64,000 nt of DNA from an uncultured Subdoligranulum sp. (GCA_900545545.1 UQZO01000001.1:124001-188000), one strand, 5' to 3'. Counted from the stretch's first letter, positions 8,216 through 17,436 are shown. Translations and numbers: made by a program. Notes: generated by a model not told the origin, from the sequence alone.

Positions 8216-10372
8216 ATGGCTTACGAATTTGCTTCCCGGCTGGAAACATTCCCCCATTACCGCAAGTTTGAGACCACCTTCGCGGGCCGTCCCTTTGTGG
8301 TCGAGACCGGCAAGATGTGTGGTCTGTCCAACGGCAGCGCCATGGTCCGCTACGGCGATACCTGCGTGCTGTGCAATGTGACGATGAGCGAAAAACCGCG
8401 CGAGGGCGTTGACTTCTTCCCCCTGAGCGTGGAATTTGAGGAAAAGCTCTACGCCGCAGGCCGCATCCCCGGCAGCTTCATGCGCCGTGAAGGCCGTCCC
8501 GGCGAGCATGCCATCCTGTCCTCCCGCGTGGTGGACCGCCCCATCCGTCCGCTGTTCCCCAAGGATATGCGCAACGACGTCTGCGTCACCATGACCGTCA
8601 TGAGCCTCGACCCCGATAACTCGGCCGAGATCACCGGCATGAACGGCGCTTCGCTGGCCATCGCCATGTCCGATATTCCCTGGAACGGTCCCATCGCCGG
8701 CGTCTTTGTGGGCCTGGTGGACGGCGAGATCGTCCTCAACCCCACCAAGGAGCAGCGCGAGCGCAGCGATCTGTCCTTGACCCTGGCTGCCAGCGAGGAA
8801 AAGATCGTCATGATCGAAGCCGGCGCCAACGAGGTGGACGAAGCCACCATGATGGAGGCTATCCGGGTCGGCCATGCCGAGATCAAGAAGATGCTGGCCT
8901 TCATCAACAGTATTGTGGCCGAGATCGGCAAGCCCAAGAAGACCTTCACCCCGGTGGAGCTGGACCATGCTCTGCTGGCCGATGTCTATGCCAAGCACCT
9001 GGACGAAGTCAAGGCTGCCATGGATACCGACGACAAGAACGTGCGGGATGCGGCGCTGCTGCCCATTATGGACGCCATTGCGGAAGAACATCCCGAGCTG
9101 ACCGCTGCGGATATCGACCTGATCAGCTACAAGCTGCAGAAGAAGGTCGTCCGCACCTGGCTGCTGGAAGACGGCAAGCGCGTGGATGGCCGTGGCATCA
9201 ACGAGATCCGTCCGCTGGCTGCCGAAGTTGGCCTGCTGCCCCGTGTGCATGGCTCCGGCATGTTCACCCGCGGCCAGACCCAGGTCCTGACCATCTGCAC
9301 CCTGGGCTCCACCAAGGACGCCCAGCTGATGGACGATTTGTCCGACACCCAGTACAAGCGTTACATCCATCACTACAACTTCCCGCCGTACTCTGTGGGT
9401 GAGGCCCGTGCCCCGCGCAGCCCCGGCCGCCGCGAAATCGGTCACGGCAACCTGGCCGAGCGCGCCCTTGTGCCGGTGCTGCCCGATCAGAGCGAGTTCC
9501 CGTACACCATCCGCTGCGTGTCCGAGGTTCTCTCCTCCAACGGTTCCACCTCCCAGGCTTCCATCTGCGGCTCCACGCTGGCCCTGATGGATGCCGGTGT
9601 GCCCATCAAGGCACCGGTTGCCGGTATCTCCTGCGGTCTGATCACCGACGGTGACCCGCTCCACGGCGGCCGCTGGATGACCATGCTGGACATCCAGGGC
9701 GTCGAGGACTTCCACGGCGATATGGACTTCAAGGTGGGCGGTACCCGCCGCGGCATCACCGCTATCCAGATGGATATTAAGGTGGACGGCCTGACCTACG
9801 AGATCGTGGAGGAGGCGCTGGAGAAGTGCCGCAAGGGCCGTCTGTACATCCTGGATCAGATCATCAAGCCGGTCATCGCTGAGCCTCGTGCCGAGCTGTC
9901 CAAGTATGCGCCCAAGATGTTCAGCATGATGATTCCTGTGGATAAGATCAAGGACGTCATCGGCAAGGGCGGCAAGGTCATCCAGGAAATGTGCGCCAAC
10001 TTCAACTGCAAGATCGACATCGAGGAGGACGGCCACGTCTTTATCTCCGCCGTCGATCAGGAGGATGCCAAGCGTGCCATCTCCACCATCAAAACCATTG
10101 TGGAAGACCCCGAGATCGGTGCCATCTACAAGGGCCGCGTGACCCGTCTGATGAACTTCGGCGCCTTCGTCGAGATTGCTCCCGGCAAGGAAGGCCTGGT
10201 TCACATCTCCAAGCTGGATGATCATCGCGTGGAGCATGTGGAGGATGTGGTTGCTGTGGGCGATCCCATCTTTGTCATGGTTACCGATATCGACCAGCAG
10301 GGCCGTATCAACCTGTCCCGCAAGGACGCCCTGGCAGCTATTGCCAAGAAGCGCGCGGAACAGCAGCAGTAA
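8216..10372 (+). CDS. pnp: Polyribonucleotide nucleotidyltransferase (PNPase)
   Basis: Phosphorolytic 3'-5' exoribonuclease of mRNA decay. The 718-residue protein has two RNase PH domains (about 10-225 and 325-545) joined by an alpha-helical domain. A KH domain (KDVIGKGGKVIQEM) and a C-terminal S1 domain (YKGRVTRLMNFGAFVEI, then EGLVHISKL) follow. Motifs in the second PH domain include the FPPYSVGE stretch and GRREIGHG. The frame stays open upstream to 8075, but ATG 8216 with gaaggaga 10 bases ahead matches the family N terminus (MAYEFASRLE). No strong promoter was seen between the rpsO terminator and the start. Confidence 0.97.
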   Translation: MAYEFASRLETFPHYRKFETTFAGRPFVVETGKMCGLSNGSAMVRYGDTCVLCNVTMSEKPREGVDFFPLSVEFEEKLYAAGRIPGSFMRREGRPGEHAILSSRVVDRPIRPLFPKDMRNDVCVTMTVMSLDPDNSAEITGMNGASLAIAMSDIPWNGPIAGVFVGLVDGEIVLNPTKEQRERSDLSLTLAASEEKIVMIEAGANEVDEATMMEAIRVGHAEIKKMLAFINSIVAEIGKPKKTFTPVELDHALLADVYAKHLDEVKAAMDTDDKNVRDAALLPIMDAIAEEHPELTAADIDLISYKLQKKVVRTWLLEDGKRVDGRGINEIRPLAAEVGLLPRVHGSGMFTRGQTQVLTICTLGSTKDAQLMDDLSDTQYKRYIHHYNFPPYSVGEARAPRSPGRREIGHGNLAERALVPVLPDQSEFPYTIRCVSEVLSSNGSTSQASICGSTLALMDAGVPIKAPVAGISCGLITDGDPLHGGRWMTMLDIQGVEDFHGDMDFKVGGTRRGITAIQMDIKVDGLTYEIVEEALEKCRKGRLYILDQIIKPVIAEPRAELSKYAPKMFSMMIPVDKIKDVIGKGGKVIQEMCANFNCKIDIEEDGHVFISAVDQEDAKRAISTIKTIVEDPEIGAIYKGRVTRLMNFGAFVEIAPGKEGLVHISKLDDHRVEHVEDVVAVGDPIFVMVTDIDQQGRINLSRKDALAAIAKKRAEQQQ

Positions 10373-10402
10373 TTTTTGGCTGATTTTTCCTACAAAACAA
10401 AA

Positions 10403-10440
10403 GGAGAGCGGCTCCCGTTCGGGAGCCGCTCTCCTTTATT
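10403..10440. terminator. Bidirectional terminator between pnp and ackA
   Basis: A perfect 14-bp stem (GGAGAGCGGCTCCC at 10403-10416, complementary arm 10421-10434) with a GTTC loop. A T-rich run lies on the right for pnp, and an A-rich run on the left becomes the U tract for ackA on the other strand. Confidence 0.92.
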
Positions 10441-10463
10441 TATAGGCAACGGAAAGAAGAAAA

Positions 10464-11675
10464 TTACTGGTTTTCCAGAACTTCCTTGGTGTCGCGGGCA
10501 ATCATCAGTTCTTCGTTGGTCTCCACCACCAGCGTGCGGACGCGGGCGCCCCAGGCGGTGATTTCCACAACGTCCTTGTGCTGGTTGCGCACGTTATGGT
10601 TCTTGTCGGTGTCGATGCGAACACCCAGCCAGTCCATGTGGTGGCAGATTTTGGCGCGGGATTCATCGTCATGCTCGCCGATGCCGCCGGTAAAGACGAT
10701 GGCGTCCACGCCGCCCATAGCGGCAATGTAGCTGCCAATGATCTTCTTGATCTGGTAGTTCAGCATATCCAGGGCCAGCTTGGCGCGCTCGTTGCCCTCT
10801 TTGGAGGCAGATTCCACGTCGCGGATATCGCTGGAAACGCCGGAAACACCCAGCAGACCGGATTTCTTGTTCAGGATCTCATCCAGCTGATGGCCGGTGA
10901 TTTCCAGCGTGTACTTCAGGTAGTTGACCACAGAGGGGTCCAGGTCGCCGCAGCGGGTGCCCATCATCAGGCCGGCCAGCGGGGTCATGCCCATGGAGGT
11001 ATCCACCACGCGGCCCTGGTCCACAGCGGCAATGGAAGAACCGTTGCCCAGGTGGCAGGTGATCAGCTTCAGGCGCTCAATGGGCTCTTCCAGGTATTCG
11101 GCAGCGCGGTGGCTGACGTACTTGTGGCTGGTGCCGTGGAAGCCGTAGCGGCGCACGCCGTACTTCTCGTAGTACTCATAGGGAATGGCGTACATATAGG
11201 CTTTCGAGGGCATGGTGGAATGGAAAGCCGTATCGAACACAGCAATGTTGGGCTTGTCCTCGCCAAAGACTTTGTAGGAGGCCTCAATGCCCAGGATGGC
11301 GGCGGGGTTGTGCAGCGGCGCCAGGGGAGAAAGATCGTGAATGGCCTTCACAACGTCGGGGGTGATCAGGCAGCTCTGCTTGAACTTCTCGCCGCCGTGT
11401 ACAACACGATGACCGATGGCATCGATCTCATTGACGTTGTCAATCACCTTGCCCTCGCCGGTGGTCATCTTCTTGACGACTTCGCCGAACGCCTCGGTAT
11501 GGGTGGGGAAGATCGCGGGCGTGGTGGCCTTATGGCCGTTCGCCTCGTGGGTGATCATGCTGCTCTCCATGCCGATACGCTCGCACAGGCCTTTGCAAAG
11601 AACCTTCTCACCGTCCATATCGATGAGCTGGTACTTCAGGCTCGAAGAACCGCAATTGATAACCAGAATTTTCAT
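10464..11675 (-). CDS. ackA: Acetate kinase
   Basis: Interconverts acetyl phosphate plus ADP and acetate plus ATP, the ATP-yielding last step of acetate fermentation. The 403-residue protein starts MKILVINCGSSSLKY, the first family signature, and has the second in the region GYRxVHGGEKF-like (seen as GHRVVHGGEKF), plus GFHGTSHKYVS and the HLGNGSS phosphate-binding motif. The frame is open upstream to 11708, but the ATG at 11675 has aggagga immediately before it and matches the family N terminus. Phosphotransacetylase is not adjacent. The gene is transcribed alone from a near-consensus promoter. Confidence 0.97.
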   Translation of the reverse strand: MKILVINCGSSSLKYQLIDMDGEKVLCKGLCERIGMESSMITHEANGHKATTPAIFPTHTEAFGEVVKKMTTGEGKVIDNVNEIDAIGHRVVHGGEKFKQSCLITPDVVKAIHDLSPLAPLHNPAAILGIEASYKVFGEDKPNIAVFDTAFHSTMPSKAYMYAIPYEYYEKYGVRRYGFHGTSHKYVSHRAAEYLEEPIERLKLITCHLGNGSSIAAVDQGRVVDTSMGMTPLAGLMMGTRCGDLDPSVVNYLKYTLEITGHQLDEILNKKSGLLGVSGVSSDIRDVESASKEGNERAKLALDMLNYQIKKIIGSYIAAMGGVDAIVFTGGIGEHDDESRAKICHHMDWLGVRIDTDKNHNVRNQHKDVVEITAWGARVRTLVVETNEELMIARDTKEVLENQ

Positions 11676-11734
11676 GAGGTTTCCTCCTTCAGTGGTGTGG
11701 GGGCGCAAAACGCCCTTTTCGACTTTCTGAAAAT

Positions 11735-11763
11735 ATTATATAATGGGGTCAGGTAATTTTCAA
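11735..11763 (-). promoter_or_regulatory. ackA promoter
   Basis: On the minus strand: TTGAAA (11763-11758), a 17-base spacer and a perfect TATAAT (11740-11735). The leader of about 55 bases contains no obvious hairpin. The overlapping TATAAT on the plus strand (11739-11744) could serve the divergent tmcAL gene, but its -35 match is poor. Confidence 0.85.
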
Positions 11764-11811
11764 GGACAATAAACGCAAGATAGCACAATTTTTGCATAGT
11801 AGGAGTGGCGC

Positions 11812-12978
11812 ATGGAATTTGCAGGTATTATTACCGAGTACGATCCTTTTCACAACGGGCACGCGGCGCAGCTGGCCGCGGTGCGTCGGGGCGGGGCGCG
11901 CTGCATTGCCGTTTGCATGAGCAGCGGTGCCGTCCAGCGCGGCGGTGTACCCATTTTGCCGGAATCCGTGCGCGTGCGCGCTGCACTGGTGTCCGGGGCG
12001 GATCTGGTGGTAGCGTTGCCTGCGCCTTATGCCTGTGCCACGGCGGAGCAGTTTGCGGCGGCGGGGGTGCCGCTGCTGGCTGCCCTGGGGTGTGATACTC
12101 TGGCTTTCGGGGCAGAGAACCCGGATGCCGAACGGCTGCTGGCGGCGGCAGAACTCTTGTTGGGGGAGAAAATACAGCCGTTGATTCGTGAAAAACTGAG
12201 CCTGGGCATGACCTACGCCGTCGCCCGGGCCGAAGCGGCAGAAAACTTGGCATCCGGTATGGGCGACTTGCTGCGCACCCCCAACAACATCCTGGGCATT
12301 GAATATTGCAAAGCCATTCTGGCCCAAAAGGCGTCCCTTTGCCCGCTGCCGCTGCCCCGCTGGGGGGCGGCCCATGGAGGTGCAGCCGGGGAACATGAGG
12401 GCGTTCCCATGGCCAGCGCCAGCTATCTGCGGGCCCGGCCGCTGGAAGAATGGGCTCCCTTTGTGCCGCAACCGGCGATGGAACTGTATCGCCAGGCTGT
12501 TGCAGAAGGGCAGCTTTTGGACGGGCAGCGTTTGGAAACGGCCCTGCTGGCTCTGCTGCGCGCCACGCCAATACAAAATTTTGCGCAGGTGCGCGGAATC
12601 AGTGAGGGCCTGGAAAACCGCCTGGCAGCTGCCGTGCGGGAGGCCGACGGCCTGGAAGACCTGTATACCCGCTTGAAAACCAAGCGTTATCCCCATGCCC
12701 GGCTGCGCCGGCTGGTGTTGGATGCGGCGCTGGATATCCCGGAAAATCTGCCGCAGCCGCCCTATCTGCTGATACTGGGGGCCAAAAAAGAGGCGCTGCC
12801 GCGACTGAAACAGGCCCGGCTGCCCACCGGAACTTCTCTGGCGGATTTGATGCGCACCGGCGAGGCGGCACGCAAAATCGGAGAATTGCATAGCCGTGCA
12901 GTGGATTTTTCGTCGCTTTGCAGATGTAAAATCCGGCCCATGGGGCTTGCCTTCACCGCCAAGCCGGTGATACTATAA
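11812..12978 (+). CDS. tmcAL: tRNA(Met) cytidine acetate ligase TmcAL
   Basis: Nucleotidyltransferase-fold enzyme that uses acetate and ATP to make N4-acetylcytidine at the wobble base of elongator tRNA-Met (the family formerly called YlbM). The 388-residue product starts with the diagnostic ITEYDPFHNGHAAQL motif (the HxGH-type ATP site), followed by SSGAVQRGGVPILPE and FGAENPDAE. A central RTPNNILGIEYCKAI segment and the Arg-rich KRYPHARLRRLVL segment are also typical. Start ATG 11812 follows taggagtgg. Its substrate acetate links it loosely to the divergent ackA, though this may be coincidental. Confidence 0.92.
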   Translation: MEFAGIITEYDPFHNGHAAQLAAVRRGGARCIAVCMSSGAVQRGGVPILPESVRVRAALVSGADLVVALPAPYACATAEQFAAAGVPLLAALGCDTLAFGAENPDAERLLAAAELLLGEKIQPLIREKLSLGMTYAVARAEAAENLASGMGDLLRTPNNILGIEYCKAILAQKASLCPLPLPRWGAAHGGAAGEHEGVPMASASYLRARPLEEWAPFVPQPAMELYRQAVAEGQLLDGQRLETALLALLRATPIQNFAQVRGISEGLENRLAAAVREADGLEDLYTRLKTKRYPHARLRRLVLDAALDIPENLPQPPYLLILGAKKEALPRLKQARLPTGTSLADLMRTGEAARKIGELHSRAVDFSSLCRCKIRPMGLAFTAKPVIL

Positions 12979-13049
12979 ATATGGATAAAAAATGCGCGAA
13001 AGATACCCTTTGTTGCATTTTTAACGTGCAAAATCGGTGCGCTGTCCCT

Positions 13050-13070
13050 GCTGGTTCACCGGCCTTTTTT
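13050..13070 (+). terminator. Weak intrinsic terminator after tmcAL
   Basis: Short stem GCTGG/CCGGC with a TTCA loop followed by six T residues, 71 bases after tmcAL. The stem is only five to seven pairs, so efficiency is uncertain. Confidence 0.45.
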
Positions 13071-13179
13071 GCAAGAAAACAGAATAGTTTTTTCACACGC
13101 CATGCATTGTTGTAATCCCCATCGACCGTCGCCCATATACGATTTACACATCCCTGCGTCGGGAAAGGAGGCATCTCCC

Positions 13180-14469
13180 ATGAAAAAACTGTGCGTTCCT
13201 CTAGTGGCAGCGCTGTTGCTGACGGCCTGCGGTGCTCCGGCCAAAGAGCAGGCACCGGCAACCACGCAGGCCCCGCCCGCTACGGTGGAAACAGCGGAGA
13301 TCGCCGCCACCCCTGCGCCCACCGAAGAACCGACCCTGGAACTGCATTGGATTGACAGTCAAAACAGCAAGGGGGTTTATCGGAGCGAACCCCTCTATGG
13401 GGAGGGCGGCTATGGTTATGGGAATGGGGGCATTGCAGCCCATTACTATGACTTTGCCAACGCCACGGAACAGATCTTTGGGGAACCGCTGGACCTCGAA
13501 ACAGCCAATCTGCACCTTTTTGCCGATGAGACTTCCCTTTACTGGGTGTGGTCCGGCATGATCACCGATACCCCCATCCTGCTGCGCAGTGACCTGGACG
13601 GCGGCAACCGGCAGCCGGTCTATGATTTTCCCCAGGGGACTTCGTTGTCCGTCGGGTACGGTGGACTGGCCAGTGACGGTACGGCGCTGTATTTCTCGTA
13701 TTGCCATATTTCCGATGACCCGGCGGTTCTCGACGACTATGAACTGGTCCGCCTGGACCCTGAAACGAAAACACTGGAAACCATTACGGGATGGGAACAT
13801 TTCAGCGGGGGACTGGTGGGCGTATGGGATGGTCGATTGCTTATCACCCGCACGACCCTGGCGGACGATTGTCCGCTGGAGCCTGTTTACGAGCACTACC
13901 GTGTGGCCAATATCGAGGAACTGAAACCCTGGATGATCACCTCGCTCTGCGCCTTGAACCCGCTTACCGGCACCGAAGAGGTACTGTACAGCTGCCCCGG
14001 TTGGCGGCTGGACCGGAAACTGGCAGAGGATGCCCTGTGGTTTGAAGACGAAGAAGGCCGGATACTCTGCCGCCCGCTGGGCGAAACCGAAGACACGGTG
14101 GTGACCCAGCTGCCTCAGGTCATGCAGAACATGGGCATCTATACCGAGGATATCCTGCTGTACGGCCAGGAGGATGGCCAAGAGTGGCTCTACATCTATA
14201 ACCGCGCAGACGGCACCCTGACCCGCAGCTCCCAGCGCCGCTGGATCGGCGAGGAGGACCGACCCATCTGGGTGTTGCGCGAGGCCGGGCCGGGGCAGTA
14301 TCTGGTATGGGACGATGCCTCCACCGGTATGCAGCAGCTGGCCGGGCCAGACGGCACCCAGTACCTGATCGACGGGTATGCCCGGTATGCTATTGCCAGC
14401 CGGGAGTCCCTGCTGGACAAATCTGTCCCCATGACGCCCGTGATCCGGCCGGGTACCCCCGGAAATTAA
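13180..14469 (+). CDS. Secreted lipoprotein of unknown function, propeller-like
   Basis: A 429-residue predicted lipoprotein: charged start, hydrophobic core and lipobox LLTAC with Cys at about residue 18, then a Thr/Pro/Ala-rich linker (to about residue 55). The body contains repeated short strands around phrases such as LLRSDLDGGNRQPVYDF and LVRLDPETKTLETI, which suggest a DUF5050-like beta-propeller of repeated Asp-rich turns. No catalytic motif was recognised. ATG 13180 follows gggaaaggagg; the upstream open frame to 13069 has no ribosome site. It is followed closely (22 bases) by fruK, but a functional link is not evident. Confidence 0.75.
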   Translation: MKKLCVPLVAALLLTACGAPAKEQAPATTQAPPATVETAEIAATPAPTEEPTLELHWIDSQNSKGVYRSEPLYGEGGYGYGNGGIAAHYYDFANATEQIFGEPLDLETANLHLFADETSLYWVWSGMITDTPILLRSDLDGGNRQPVYDFPQGTSLSVGYGGLASDGTALYFSYCHISDDPAVLDDYELVRLDPETKTLETITGWEHFSGGLVGVWDGRLLITRTTLADDCPLEPVYEHYRVANIEELKPWMITSLCALNPLTGTEEVLYSCPGWRLDRKLAEDALWFEDEEGRILCRPLGETEDTVVTQLPQVMQNMGIYTEDILLYGQEDGQEWLYIYNRADGTLTRSSQRRWIGEEDRPIWVLREAGPGQYLVWDDASTGMQQLAGPDGTQYLIDGYARYAIASRESLLDKSVPMTPVIRPGTPGN

Positions 14470-14491
14470 AACAACAAGAAGGAAACTGTCT

Positions 14492-15397
14492 ATGATCTAT
14501 ACCGTTACATTCAATCCGGCCATCGACTATGTGGTGCGGCTCAATGCCCCGCTGCAGGCGGGGGCGGTGAACCGTGCAGCCGGGGAGGACTGCGTCCTGG
14601 GCGGCAAAGGCATCAATGTTTCCGGCGTTCTGGCGCAGCTGGATTGCCCCAGCGTAGCCCTGGGGTTTGTAGCCGGGGAAACCGGCGCCTGGCTGGAGCG
14701 CGGTCTGGCGGCCCAGGGTCTGCAAACGGATTTCATCCATCTGCCGTCGGGGATGACCCGCATCAACGTCAAAATCAAAGCCGGGCAGGAAACGGAGCTG
14801 AACGGTGCCGGGCCTGCCATTCCGCCCGAAGCTATGGAGCAGCTGGCCCAGAAGCTGGACGCCCTGCAGCCCGATGATATTCTGGTGCTGGCGGGCAGCA
14901 TCCCGGCCAGTTTGCCGTCAGATACTTACGAAAGAATTCTTGCCCGTTTGCAGGGCCGCGGGGTACGCGCCGTGGTGGATGCCTCCGGGCAGCTTCTGGT
15001 AAAAGTGCTGCCTTATGGGCCATTCCTTATCAAGCCGAACCATCACGAACTGGCCGAGATCGTGGGCCATGCGCTGCATGGCGATGCAGAGATTGCCCAG
15101 GCGGCCCGGGAGTTGCAGCGCCAGGGGGCGCGCAATGTGCTTGTCAGCATGGCGGGGGACGGTGCGCTGCTGCTGGATGAAAGCGGCGCGGTACACCGCA
15201 TCGGTACCCCCCGGGGCACGGTCATCAACAGCGTCGGTGCAGGGGACAGTATGCTGGCCGGCTTTGTGGCCGGGTATCTGCAAATCGGCTCCTATGAAGC
15301 GGCGCTGCGCCTGGGCACAGCCTGCGGCAGTGCCACGGCGTTCAGCCTGGGGCTGGCCACCCGCAGCGAGATTGACCGGCTGCTGGAACAACTGTAA
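14492..15397 (+). CDS. fruK: 1-phosphofructokinase (PfkB/ribokinase family)
   Basis: Phosphorylates fructose 1-phosphate to fructose 1,6-bisphosphate. The 301-residue protein has the PfkB-family signatures: N-terminal MIYTVTFNPAIDYVVRL, the substrate motif GGKGINVSGVLAQL, MTRINVKIKAGQETELNG, and the C-terminal anion-hole motif NSVGAGDSMLAGF with the catalytic Asp. These are closest to 1-phosphofructokinases; a tagatose-6-phosphate kinase role cannot be excluded because no fructose PTS gene lies beside it. ATG 14492 follows aagaagga. It is probably co-transcribed with the preceding lipoprotein gene. Confidence 0.88.
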   Translation: MIYTVTFNPAIDYVVRLNAPLQAGAVNRAAGEDCVLGGKGINVSGVLAQLDCPSVALGFVAGETGAWLERGLAAQGLQTDFIHLPSGMTRINVKIKAGQETELNGAGPAIPPEAMEQLAQKLDALQPDDILVLAGSIPASLPSDTYERILARLQGRGVRAVVDASGQLLVKVLPYGPFLIKPNHHELAEIVGHALHGDAEIAQAARELQRQGARNVLVSMAGDGALLLDESGAVHRIGTPRGTVINSVGAGDSMLAGFVAGYLQIGSYEAALRLGTACGSATAFSLGLATRSEIDRLLEQL

Positions 15398-15405
15398 ACC
15401 AGGGA

Positions 15406-15448
15406 AAACCCGGCGGGACTTGTCCCGGCCGGGTTTCTGTGTTATGAT
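15406..15448 (+). terminator. fruK terminator overlapping the promoter of the phosphatase gene
   Basis: Arms AAACCCGGCGGGAC (15406-15419) and GTCCCGGCCGGGTTT (15422-15436) pair with a single bulge, followed by a short T run. The same bases provide TTGTCC (15420-15425), a 17-base spacer and TATGAT (15443-15448), a good promoter for the gene at 15481. Terminator and promoter therefore occupy the same DNA. Confidence 0.8.
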
Positions 15449-15480
15449 GAAACGAAATCCAAGCAGGGGAGGAACTGTCG

Positions 15481-16290
15481 ATGAGTCAGCTACAGCGGTC
15501 CGCACCGGGCGCAGAGATCGCGCTGGAGGGTGCGGTAAACTTTCGGGAACTGGGCGGTTATCCCGCCGCGGATGGGCGCACCGTGAAATACGGCCTGCTG
15601 TACCGGGGCGGCAATCTGGATGCACTGCAAAACCCGGCGGATCAGCAAACGCTGCAAAGCTGGCATCTGCGCTCGATTTTGGATCTGCGCAGCGCCGGGG
15701 AATATGCGCAACACCCGGACCCTGCCGTGCCGGGGGCCGAGTACCGCCGCGTCTGTGCCATGCGTATGGCCGATGGCACCGAGATGGACTTCTCCTCCAC
15801 CGGCATTGAGCGTCTGGCGGAGGAAAAAGCAGCCTTCGAGAAGGTGGCCGGGCATCCCGTGCATGATTACGACTGGTTCAGCGTGCTGTACCGGCAGATG
15901 CCCTTCGGCAATCCTGCGTACCATGAGCTGTTTACCCTGATGGAGCAGCGTCAGGCACCGCTGCTGTTCCATTGCACCTGCGGTAAGGACCGCACCGGCA
16001 TTGCCGCCATGCTGATCTTGCTGGCGCTGGGGGTCAGCCGGGAAACCGCGCTGGCAGATTACATGCTCACCAATACCTACCGCCGTGCAATCATCGAAAA
16101 GCACCTGCAGGGCAAATCGCCGGAGGAGCGGCGCCTGCTGCTCTCGGTGGAAGGGGTGGACGAGGCCATGGGGGCCGGGGCCATTGATGAGATTCTGCAG
16201 CGGTTCGACAGCTATGAAACCTACTTTGCCCAGGAGTTCGGGCTGGATGCACAGCGGCTGGAAGCACTTCGTAATTTTTATCTGGAATAA
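15481..16290 (+). CDS. Protein tyrosine phosphatase, DSP/Y_phosphatase3 family
   Basis: A 269-residue cytoplasmic phosphatase of the family that includes bacterial Tyr/phosphoinositide phosphatases of the LipA/MptpB type. The P-loop HCTCGKDRTG (HCx5R) is at about residues 162-171, and the conserved N-terminal NFRELGGYPAADGRTVKYGLLYRGG... segment supplies the family's Asn/Arg-Gly substrate-loop motif (NFRELGG). The general-acid Asp region lies near the DYDWF stretch. ATG 15481 follows ggggaggaa. Physiological substrate unknown. Expressed from its own promoter embedded in the fruK terminator. Confidence 0.88.
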   Translation: MSQLQRSAPGAEIALEGAVNFRELGGYPAADGRTVKYGLLYRGGNLDALQNPADQQTLQSWHLRSILDLRSAGEYAQHPDPAVPGAEYRRVCAMRMADGTEMDFSSTGIERLAEEKAAFEKVAGHPVHDYDWFSVLYRQMPFGNPAYHELFTLMEQRQAPLLFHCTCGKDRTGIAAMLILLALGVSRETALADYMLTNTYRRAIIEKHLQGKSPEERRLLLSVEGVDEAMGAGAIDEILQRFDSYETYFAQEFGLDAQRLEALRNFYLE

Positions 16291-16293
16291 CCA

Positions 16294-16327
16294 AAAAGAG
16301 CGCTGCCCGTCAGGGCAGTGCTCTTTT
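16294..16327. terminator. Bidirectional terminator between the phosphatase and pfkA genes
   Basis: AAAAGAGCGCTGCCC, a GTCA loop and GGGCAGTGCTCTTTT form a 15-bp stem with one G-T pair, with A/T runs on both sides, serving two convergent genes. Confidence 0.9.
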
Positions 16328-16359
16328 GTAAACGATATCAAGGAAATTTACAGGGACGA

Positions 16360-17436
16360 TCAGCCCAGGCTGATGCCCATGGCGCGGGCCACGTTCAGCA
16401 TCTCGCAGTCACCGGGCACGCCGCGGGTCTTGCCGGCGATGTCGGCAAGGGGGTTGGCGGTCACATGGCTGTTGACCATGGCGACCGTCACGCCGAAATG
16501 CTCGTCCGCCACCAGGCTGGCTGCGTAGGAGCCGAACTGGGTGGCCAGCACGCGGTCGTAGGCACTGGGGCTGCCGCCGCGCTGCATATGGCCCGGCACG
16601 CAGATGCGGGTCTCGGCACCGGTCATCTGTTCGATCTGATGGGCGATGCGGGCGGTGGCGGTGGTGTAACCGGCCTGGGCACGCTGGGCGGTCCATTCCT
16701 TGCGCTTCATCTTGGCTTCCTCCACCGAGAAAGCACCCTCGGCCACAGCCAGGATGGAGAAGTTCTTGCCGGCCTTGGCACGGTTCTCCACGGCGGCGGC
16801 CACCTTCTTGATGTCGTAGGGCATCTCGGGAATCAGGATGATGTCCGCGCCGCCGGCAATGCCGGAGTACAGCGTCAGCCAGCCGGCCTTGTTGCCCATG
16901 ATCTCGATGCACATCACGCGGCTGTGGCTGCCCGCGGTGGTGTGGATGCGGTCGATTACCTCGGTGGCAATGTCCACGGCGGTGTGGAAGCCAAAGGTGA
17001 CATCGGTACCATAGATATCGTTATCAATGGTCTTGGGCAGGCCGATGACGTTCAGGCCCTCCTGGCTCAGCAGGTTGGCGGTCTTGTGGGTACCGTTGCC
17101 GCCAAGGCACAGCAGGCAATCCAGTTTGGCGGCGCGATAGTTCTTCTTCATGGCGGCTACCTTGTCCACCTTGTCTTCTTCCACCACGCGCATCTTCTTG
17201 AAGGGGGTGCGCTTGGTGCCCAGAATCGTGCCGCCCACGGTCAGAATACCGGAAAATTCATCCGGGCTCATCTCGCGGTAATTGCCGTTGATCAGGCCGT
17301 CGTAGCCGTTCAGGATGCCGACGATCTCTACTTTATCGCCCATGCGGTTGTACAAAGCCTTTGCCACACCACGAATGGTTGCGTTCAAGCCGGGGCAGTC
17401 GCCGCCGGACGTCAGAATACCAACACGAATTGCCAT
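16360..17436 (-). CDS. pfkA: 6-phosphofructokinase
   Basis: Commits fructose 6-phosphate to glycolysis. The 358-residue protein has the nucleotide/phosphate motif ILTSGGDCPGLNA (about 8-20), GGNGTHKTANLL (112-123) and PKTIDNDIYGTD (134-145), then MGRHSGWxA-like MGNKAGWLT and the closing GHMQRGGSPSAYDR signature. The phosphodonor residues are mixed: Gly115 (E. coli Gly104) favours ATP, whereas Lys135 (E. coli Gly124) is typical of pyrophosphate enzymes. Asn114 replaces the usual Asp103. This combination fits the mixed-substrate group III. The ATG at 17436 follows gggaggtaa. Single-gene unit. Confidence 0.93.
   Translation of the reverse strand: MAIRVGILTSGGDCPGLNATIRGVAKALYNRMGDKVEIVGILNGYDGLINGNYREMSPDEFSGILTVGGTILGTKRTPFKKMRVVEEDKVDKVAAMKKNYRAAKLDCLLCLGGNGTHKTANLLSQEGLNVIGLPKTIDNDIYGTDVTFGFHTAVDIATEVIDRIHTTAGSHSRVMCIEIMGNKAGWLTLYSGIAGGADIILIPEMPYDIKKVAAAVENRAKAGKNFSILAVAEGAFSVEEAKMKRKEWTAQRAQAGYTTATARIAHQIEQMTGAETRICVPGHMQRGGSPSAYDRVLATQFGSYAASLVADEHFGVTVAMVNSHVTANPLADIAGKTRGVPGDCEMLNVARAMGISLG

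Noticed and set aside
13100..13140. TTGTAA ... TATACG as a promoter for the lipoprotein at 13180
   Set aside because: Spacer of 20 bases without a dyad and a poor -10, so not supported.
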